Assembly (NCBI RefSeq): GCF_000302535.1
Contig: NC_018708.1
Span: 1,116,001-1,180,000 of the forward strand
Direction of reading: 5' to 3'
Length of the DNA stretch: 64,000 bases
From: Acidovorax sp. KKS102
Lineage (GTDB): Bacteria; Pseudomonadota; Gammaproteobacteria; Burkholderiales; Burkholderiaceae_C
In this document: positions 59,818 to 64,000 of the stretch, piece by piece
How positions within the stretch are numbered: position 1 is the first letter of the stretch
Layout: each line of letters begins with the position of its first letter
Made by a program: the position numbers and the translations under genes
The notes under the pieces: generated by a model
Seen by the model: only the letters and a program-made list of their open reading frames with translations
The model's database searches: none
Told to the model about the DNA's origin: nothing

Positions 59818-61053
59818 TCAGGCGAGCAAGTCGCTCAATGTCCGCGCGATCACCTTGGTGGCCCGGCGCAGGTCTTCGAGCTGCAGGCGCTCGTCGGCGC
59901 GCTTGGCGTGCGATTCGAGCACGGTGCGGGGGCCGGCGCCGTAGATCACGCCGGGAATGCCGCGCTCCACATACAGGCGCACATCGGTGTAAAGCGGCGT
60001 GCCCACGGCCGGGACCGGTTCGCCGATCACGGCTTGGGCATGTTGCTGGATCGCATCGACCAGGGGCTTGTTGCCCGCCAGCGGCGTCATCGCGTTGGCC
60101 AGCAGCAGGCGCTTGATCTCCACGCTGATACCGGCGCGCTCGCCTGCGGCCTGTTCGATCACGCGGCGGATGGTGGCTTCGACCTCCACCGGGTTTTCTT
60201 CGGGGATCATGCGGCGGTCGAGCTTGAACATCACCTTGCCGGGCACGACATTGGTGTTGGTCCCGCCCTCGATGCGGCCCACGTTCAGGTAGGGGTGCTT
60301 GATCCCCTCGACCTTGGACGTGACCTTCTTGTACTCATCGTTCTGCGCGTACAGCGCGTTCAGGATGTGCACGGCGCCCTGCAGGGCGTCCACGCCGGTG
60401 TGGGGCACGGCGGCGTGGGCCATCTTGCCGTGCACCGTCACTTCCATCTGCAGGCAGCCGTTGTGGGCGGTGACCACTTCATAGCTGAAGCCCGCGGCAA
60501 TCATCAGGTCCGGCTTGGTCAGCCCCTTTTGCAGCAGCCAGCCGGGGCCCAGTTCACCGCCAAACTCTTCGTCGTAGGTGAAGTGCAGCTCTACCGCGCC
60601 CTGGGCGGGCCTGGCCACGGCTTCGAGAGCACGCACCGCAAAGGTGAAACTTGCAAAGTCGCTCTTGCTCACGGCGGTGGCGCGGCCGTACATGGCGCCA
60701 TCGACGATCTCGGCGCCGTAGGGGTCGTGCGTCCAGCCTTCGCCGGGCGGCACCACGTCGCCGTGGGCGTTCAGGGCGATGGTCTTGCCGCCGCTGCCGT
60801 ATGGTCTGCGCACGATGAGGTTGGTGATGGACTCCATGCCGTAGGCCTGCACATCGGCAGTGGGCACGGCATGCTTTTCGGCCTCGTAGCCAAAGTCCTT
60901 CAGCAGCTCTGCCGTGCGTTCGGCGTGGGGCGCGTTGTTGCCCGGGGGCGTGTCGGTGGGCACGCGCACGAGGGCCTGCAGAAAGCGCACTTCTTCGTCA
61001 AAGTGCTGGTCGATCCAGGCGTCCAGCGCGGCGTGGTGGTTCGGGGTGGTCAT
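59818..61053 (-). CDS. M20-family amidohydrolase/peptidase (ArgE/DapE type)
   Basis: 411-aa di-zinc hydrolase. Metal-site motifs: ALNAHGDVVPPGEGW (His, Asp), ELHFTYDEEFGGELGP (catalytic Glu pair), and C-terminal GAGPRTVLESHAKRADERLQLEDL (His). The dimerisation lid has VHGKMAHAAVPHTGVDALQG. The start overlaps the stop of the uraD-allantoate amidohydrolase gene by four bases, so a role in the ureide pathway (for example ureidoglycine or carbamoyl-amino-acid hydrolysis) is likely. Confidence 0.87.
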   Translation of the reverse strand: MTTPNHHAALDAWIDQHFDEEVRFLQALVRVPTDTPPGNNAPHAERTAELLKDFGYEAEKHAVPTADVQAYGMESITNLIVRRPYGSGGKTIALNAHGDVVPPGEGWTHDPYGAEIVDGAMYGRATAVSKSDFASFTFAVRALEAVARPAQGAVELHFTYDEEFGGELGPGWLLQKGLTKPDLMIAAGFSYEVVTAHNGCLQMEVTVHGKMAHAAVPHTGVDALQGAVHILNALYAQNDEYKKVTSKVEGIKHPYLNVGRIEGGTNTNVVPGKVMFKLDRRMIPEENPVEVEATIRRVIEQAAGERAGISVEIKRLLLANAMTPLAGNKPLVDAIQQHAQAVIGEPVPAVGTPLYTDVRLYVERGIPGVIYGAGPRTVLESHAKRADERLQLEDLRRATKVIARTLSDLLA

Positions 61054-62828
61054 GGTTGTTGTTCCTCGGCAAGCTGGTGCAGCACCTGGGTGAAGGCGTC
61101 CACGGCCAGTTGCATGTCGTTGTTGGTGGTGGATTCGAGCGGGTTGTGGCTAATGCCGGAGTTTTCTCCGCGCACAAACAGCATGGCCTGCGGCATGATT
61201 TCGTGCAGCTTCATCGCATCGTGGCCTGCGCCACTGGGCATGCGGAACACGGGCACGCCCAGGTGGTCCACCGCGCGCTCCCAATGGTGCTGCAGCGCCG
61301 GTGCGCTGGGGGCTGCGGCGGCGCGCATGGATTCTTCCAGCGTGTAGCGCAGGCCTCGCCGGGCGGCGATCTGGCCCAGGTGGTCCAGCACATCGCGCAC
61401 CAGCGCGTCGCGTTGCGGGTCGGTGGGCGCACGCAGGTCCAGGCTGAACTGGCAGCGTCCCGGCACCACATTGATGGAGCCGCCGGGCACGTTGAGCAGG
61501 CCTATCGTGCCCACCGAGTCTCCGTCCTGGGCGGCGCGCTGCTCGATGTACAGCGCCAGCTCTGCCACCGCCACGGCCGCATCGCGGCGGCGGTCCATGG
61601 GGGTGGTGCCTGCGTGGCTGGCGGTGCCGATCATTTCGCCCACAAACCGCACACCCCCGTTGATGGAGGTGACCACGCCCAGCGGCAGGTCCAGCTCGTT
61701 GAGCACCGGGCCCTGTTCGATGTGGACTTCAATAAAGCCCAAGTACTGGGCCGGGTCGCGTTGCAGCTTGGCGATGTCGTCAATGCAAAGCCCCGCGTGC
61801 TGCATGGCCGCGCGCATGGTCACGCCGTCGGCATCCTTCTGGTCCAGCCAAGCGGGGTTGAAGTGTCCGATGAGCGCGCCCGAACCCAGGAAGGTGGCCT
61901 TGTAGCGCTGGCCTTCTTCTTCGGCAAAGGCAATCACCTCGATGCCGAACGGCAGACGCTTGCCCGCGCGGTGCAGTTCGCGCACGCAGGCCATGGGCAC
62001 AAAAATGCCCAGGCGCCCGTCGTACTTGCCGCCGTTGCGCACGGTGTCGTAGTGCGAGCCGGTCATGAGGTACTTGGCACCGGGTGTGGCGGCGCGATAC
62101 CGTCCCACCACGTTGCCCACGGCGTCCACCTCGACCTCGTCAAAGCCGCAGTCGCGCATCCAGTGGCTGATGCGCTGGGCGCAGGCGCGGTGGGCGTCGG
62201 TGAGGTAGGTGACGGTGAGCTGGCCCTTTTCGGCAAAGCCGGGGTCGGAGTGTTCGGCCAGCTTTTCATGCCAGTCCCACACGTCATTGCCCAGCACAGG
62301 TTCGGCGGCGAACTTGTCGTTCAGGCGGATCTCGGCGATGCGGTGGATGTTGCGCAAGGCCTCTGCCACCTCGAACTCCGGGTGGTTGTCGAGCCGCCGC
62401 GCAAAGGTATCGATGATCTGCTGCTTGTTCAGCCCCGCGCCGCGCGGACCGCGCACGGCCAGAATGAAGGGGAAGCCAAAGCGGGCGTTGTAGTCCGCAT
62501 TGAGCTGCTGGATGCGCGCAAATTCTTCGGGCGTGCACTGCGTCAGGCCCGCCTTGGACTGCTCGTTGGTCGATTCGGCGGTGAGGCTTTTCGCCACCAT
62601 TGCCTTGCCCGCCAGTTCGGGGTGGGCGCGGATCAGGCCCAGCTGCGCCTCGGTGCTGGCGGTGCGCACCGCGTGAGCCAGGGCGTGCTTGAGGTGTGCC
62701 AGCGAGCGAAACGGCCGCTGGGCAAGCGCCTGTTCGGCAATCCAGGGGGAATGCTCGTACACGCCGTCCAGCGCCTCCAGGGCCTGCGCGGGCGTGGCAG
62801 CGTTCAGTTGGTCAAGGGTCCATGCCAT
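61050..62828 (-). CDS. Bifunctional OHCU decarboxylase - allantoate amidohydrolase fusion
   Basis: 592-aa fusion of two purine-breakdown enzymes. Residues about 1-165 are UraD (OHCU decarboxylase, giving S-allantoin): LNAATPAQALEALDGVYEHSPWIAEQA, IRAHPELAGKAM (catalytic His) and FILAVRGPRG. Residues about 175-592 are an M20 ureidoglycolate/allantoate amidohydrolase: MTGSHYDTVRNGGKYDGRLGI (metal His, Asp), AFAEEEGQRY (Glu), HIEQGPVLNE (His), GGVRFVGEMIGTASHAGTTPMDRR and SHNPLESTTNNDM (His). No stop or start separates the halves. It is flanked by puuE upstream (gap of five bases) and the M20 gene downstream. Confidence 0.93.
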   Translation of the reverse strand: MAWTLDQLNAATPAQALEALDGVYEHSPWIAEQALAQRPFRSLAHLKHALAHAVRTASTEAQLGLIRAHPELAGKAMVAKSLTAESTNEQSKAGLTQCTPEEFARIQQLNADYNARFGFPFILAVRGPRGAGLNKQQIIDTFARRLDNHPEFEVAEALRNIHRIAEIRLNDKFAAEPVLGNDVWDWHEKLAEHSDPGFAEKGQLTVTYLTDAHRACAQRISHWMRDCGFDEVEVDAVGNVVGRYRAATPGAKYLMTGSHYDTVRNGGKYDGRLGIFVPMACVRELHRAGKRLPFGIEVIAFAEEEGQRYKATFLGSGALIGHFNPAWLDQKDADGVTMRAAMQHAGLCIDDIAKLQRDPAQYLGFIEVHIEQGPVLNELDLPLGVVTSINGGVRFVGEMIGTASHAGTTPMDRRRDAAVAVAELALYIEQRAAQDGDSVGTIGLLNVPGGSINVVPGRCQFSLDLRAPTDPQRDALVRDVLDHLGQIAARRGLRYTLEESMRAAAAPSAPALQHHWERAVDHLGVPVFRMPSGAGHDAMKLHEIMPQAMLFVRGENSGISHNPLESTTNNDMQLAVDAFTQVLHQLAEEQQP

Positions 62829-62833
62829 GGTCG

Positions 62834-63814
62834 TCAGGCCTTTGTGGTGGGGTAGGGGTGCACGGCCTTCCAGTGGCGCGCGATGTCGATACGGCGGGCC
62901 ACCCACACCTTGTCGTGCTGCGCGATGTGGTCCAGAAAGCGCTGCAGCGCCGTGATGCGGCCCGGGCGGCCCAGCAGGCGGCAGTGCATGCCAATGCTCA
63001 TCATCTTGGGCGCGTTGTCGCCGGCCGGGTCGCCCTCGGCATACAGCGCGTCGAAGGTGTCCTTCATGTACTGGAAGAACGGGTCGGCGTGCGAGTAGCC
63101 CTGGGGCAGCGCAAAGCGCATGTCATTGCAGTCCAGCGTGTAGGGCACGATGAGCTGAGGCACCACGCTGCCGTCGGTTTTTTGCACCTTCATCCAGAAG
63201 GGTAGGTCGTCGCCGTAGTAGTCGCTGTCGTATTCAAAGCCACCGTAGTCAGCCACCAGGCGGTGGGTGTTGGGGCTGTCGCGGCCGGTGTACCAGCCCA
63301 GGCCATGTACATGGTCTTGCGAACTTCCTCTTGCGCCCGTCATGCGTTGGATGATATCCATCGCCTCTTGCATATGGGCGCGTTCCACCTCTTCGGGGAT
63401 GTGCTGGTAATGGATCCACTTGAGGCCATGGCAGGCAATCTCGTGGCCCAACTCCACAAAGGCTGCCGTGAGATCGGGGTGGCGCTGCAGGGCTGTGGAC
63501 ACGCCAAACACCGTGAGGGGCAGTTGGCGCTTTTCAAACTCGCGCAGGATGCGCCACACGCCAGCACGCGAGCCGTATTCATAGATGCCCTCCATGCTCA
63601 TGTGCCGCTCGGGGTAGCTGGCCGGGTTGAACATTTCGGACAGGAACTGCTCGCTGCCCGCATCGCCATGCAGCACCGCGTTTTCGCCGCCTTCTTCGTA
63701 GTTCAGGACGAATTGCACGGCAATGCGCGCGCCACCGGGCCACTGGGCGTGGGGCGGTGTCTTGCCGTAGCCGATGAGGTCGCGGGGGTAGGCCTGGGTG
63801 GTGTCGTAGATCAT
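62834..63814 (-). CDS. puuE: Allantoinase, PuuE type (cofactor-free polysaccharide-deacetylase fold)
   Basis: 326-aa enzyme that opens the allantoin ring to allantoate. PuuE features: YPRDLIGYGKTPPHAQWPGGARIAVQFVLNYEEGGEN at the start, FNPASYPERHMSMEGIYEYGSRAGVWRIL, EIACHGLKWIHYQ, and WYTGRDSPNTHRLVADYGGFEYDSDYYGDDLPFW. The length is normal. It is the first enzyme gene of the ureide operon, five bases before the uraD fusion. Confidence 0.93.
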   Translation of the reverse strand: MIYDTTQAYPRDLIGYGKTPPHAQWPGGARIAVQFVLNYEEGGENAVLHGDAGSEQFLSEMFNPASYPERHMSMEGIYEYGSRAGVWRILREFEKRQLPLTVFGVSTALQRHPDLTAAFVELGHEIACHGLKWIHYQHIPEEVERAHMQEAMDIIQRMTGARGSSQDHVHGLGWYTGRDSPNTHRLVADYGGFEYDSDYYGDDLPFWMKVQKTDGSVVPQLIVPYTLDCNDMRFALPQGYSHADPFFQYMKDTFDALYAEGDPAGDNAPKMMSIGMHCRLLGRPGRITALQRFLDHIAQHDKVWVARRIDIARHWKAVHPYPTTKA

Positions 63815-63827
63815 GGTGGGGTGGTTT

Positions 63828-64000
63828 TCAAGAGGCCAATGCGGCGGCCAGGTCACTGGCCGGGCGCTTGCGGTCAAAGGTCAGGCTGGCTTCGACATGT
63901 TCGAGGTGGCTTTGCATCAGGGCCACCGCGCGCTCCTCGTCGCGCGCGGCCAGGGCCGCCACGATGTCGGCATGCTCCTCGTGCGAGTGCTCGGCCGCGC
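63828..64000 (-). CDS. C-terminal part of a GntR-family (FCD) regulator
   Basis: 57 C-terminal residues are inside the window, ending at TGA 63828-63830; the start lies beyond 64000. HSHEEHADIVAALAARDEERAVALMQSHLEHVEASL is the last helix pair and metal-His region of an FCD domain. Its stop lies 13 bases before puuE on the same strand, so it is probably the ureide-operon regulator. Confidence 0.85.
   Translation of the reverse strand, partial: AAEHSHEEHADIVAALAARDEERAVALMQSHLEHVEASLTFDRKRPASDLAAALAS

Noticed and set aside
1-64000. CRISPR array, tRNA or rRNA genes, replication origin
   Set aside because: I looked for regularly spaced direct repeats, cloverleaf-like segments and DnaA-box clusters and saw none that I could support.

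Overview
The window is GC-rich chromosomal DNA. Its gene families point to a betaproteobacterium of the family Comamonadaceae, most like Acidovorax: a urtABCDE urea transporter, MaeB, DctA, a PuuE-type allantoinase, many GntR (FCD) regulators, and a short palindromic intergenic repeat present at least six times. This placement is an inference from gene content; no marker gene is present. I recognised no tRNA, rRNA or CRISPR array.

Layout. 1-5671: the end of an unknown gene, a PAS-GGDEF diguanylate cyclase, a two-subunit molybdenum hydroxylase (iorB-iorA, minus) and an MFS exporter. 6088-11912: urtABCDE (+). 11917-18587: PAP2 phosphatase, DAG/sphingosine kinase-like protein, metallophosphoesterase, adenylate cyclase fused to PilZ, haloacid dehalogenase and AlaC. 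18588-23688: a visibly less GC-rich island with an IS66-like remnant at its left edge, small orphan ORFs and a two-gene module that pairs a GrpE-like protein with an unusual Hsp70-like ATPase. 23689-24525: ureD without any other urease gene. 24617-32670: a nine-gene minus-strand operon (ferredoxin, flavin reductase, cytosine-deaminase-like amidohydrolase, RidA, creatininase-family amidohydrolase, ABC importer, FAD oxidoreductase) with a RutR-like regulator and a TTGACCA/TGGTCAA operator. 33591-38741: deaminase, 2-oxoglutarate/Fe oxygenases, VOC protein and an NMT1-type binding protein, with two NMT1-motif (xanthine-I) riboswitches. 38741-46146: a threonate/erythronate-type catabolic operon (otnI, hydrolase, otnC, otnK, ltnD, gntP) and its GntR regulator. 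46264-50908: patatin-like lipoprotein, a broken deaminase gene and a second NMT1/SsuA-type ABC importer. 51187-57662: maeB, an NCS2 purine permease, a GntR regulator and dctA. 57856-64000: gamma-glutamyltransferase and an ureide operon (GntR, puuE, a uraD-allantoate amidohydrolase fusion, M20 amidohydrolase).

The common theme is nitrogen recovery from urea, purines and other N-heterocycles. The riboswitches, the NCS2 permease, the two deaminases, the ureide operon and the urea transporter would fit together as uptake and breakdown of xanthine, urate and ureides. The nine-gene RutR-linked operon probably handles a related but unidentified heterocycle.

Three short elements (about 266-281 bp) with long inverted termini lie in the right half. 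Two of them interrupt genes: a 2OG oxygenase and a nucleoside deaminase. Their terminal stems differ in sequence between copies but stay self-complementary within each copy.
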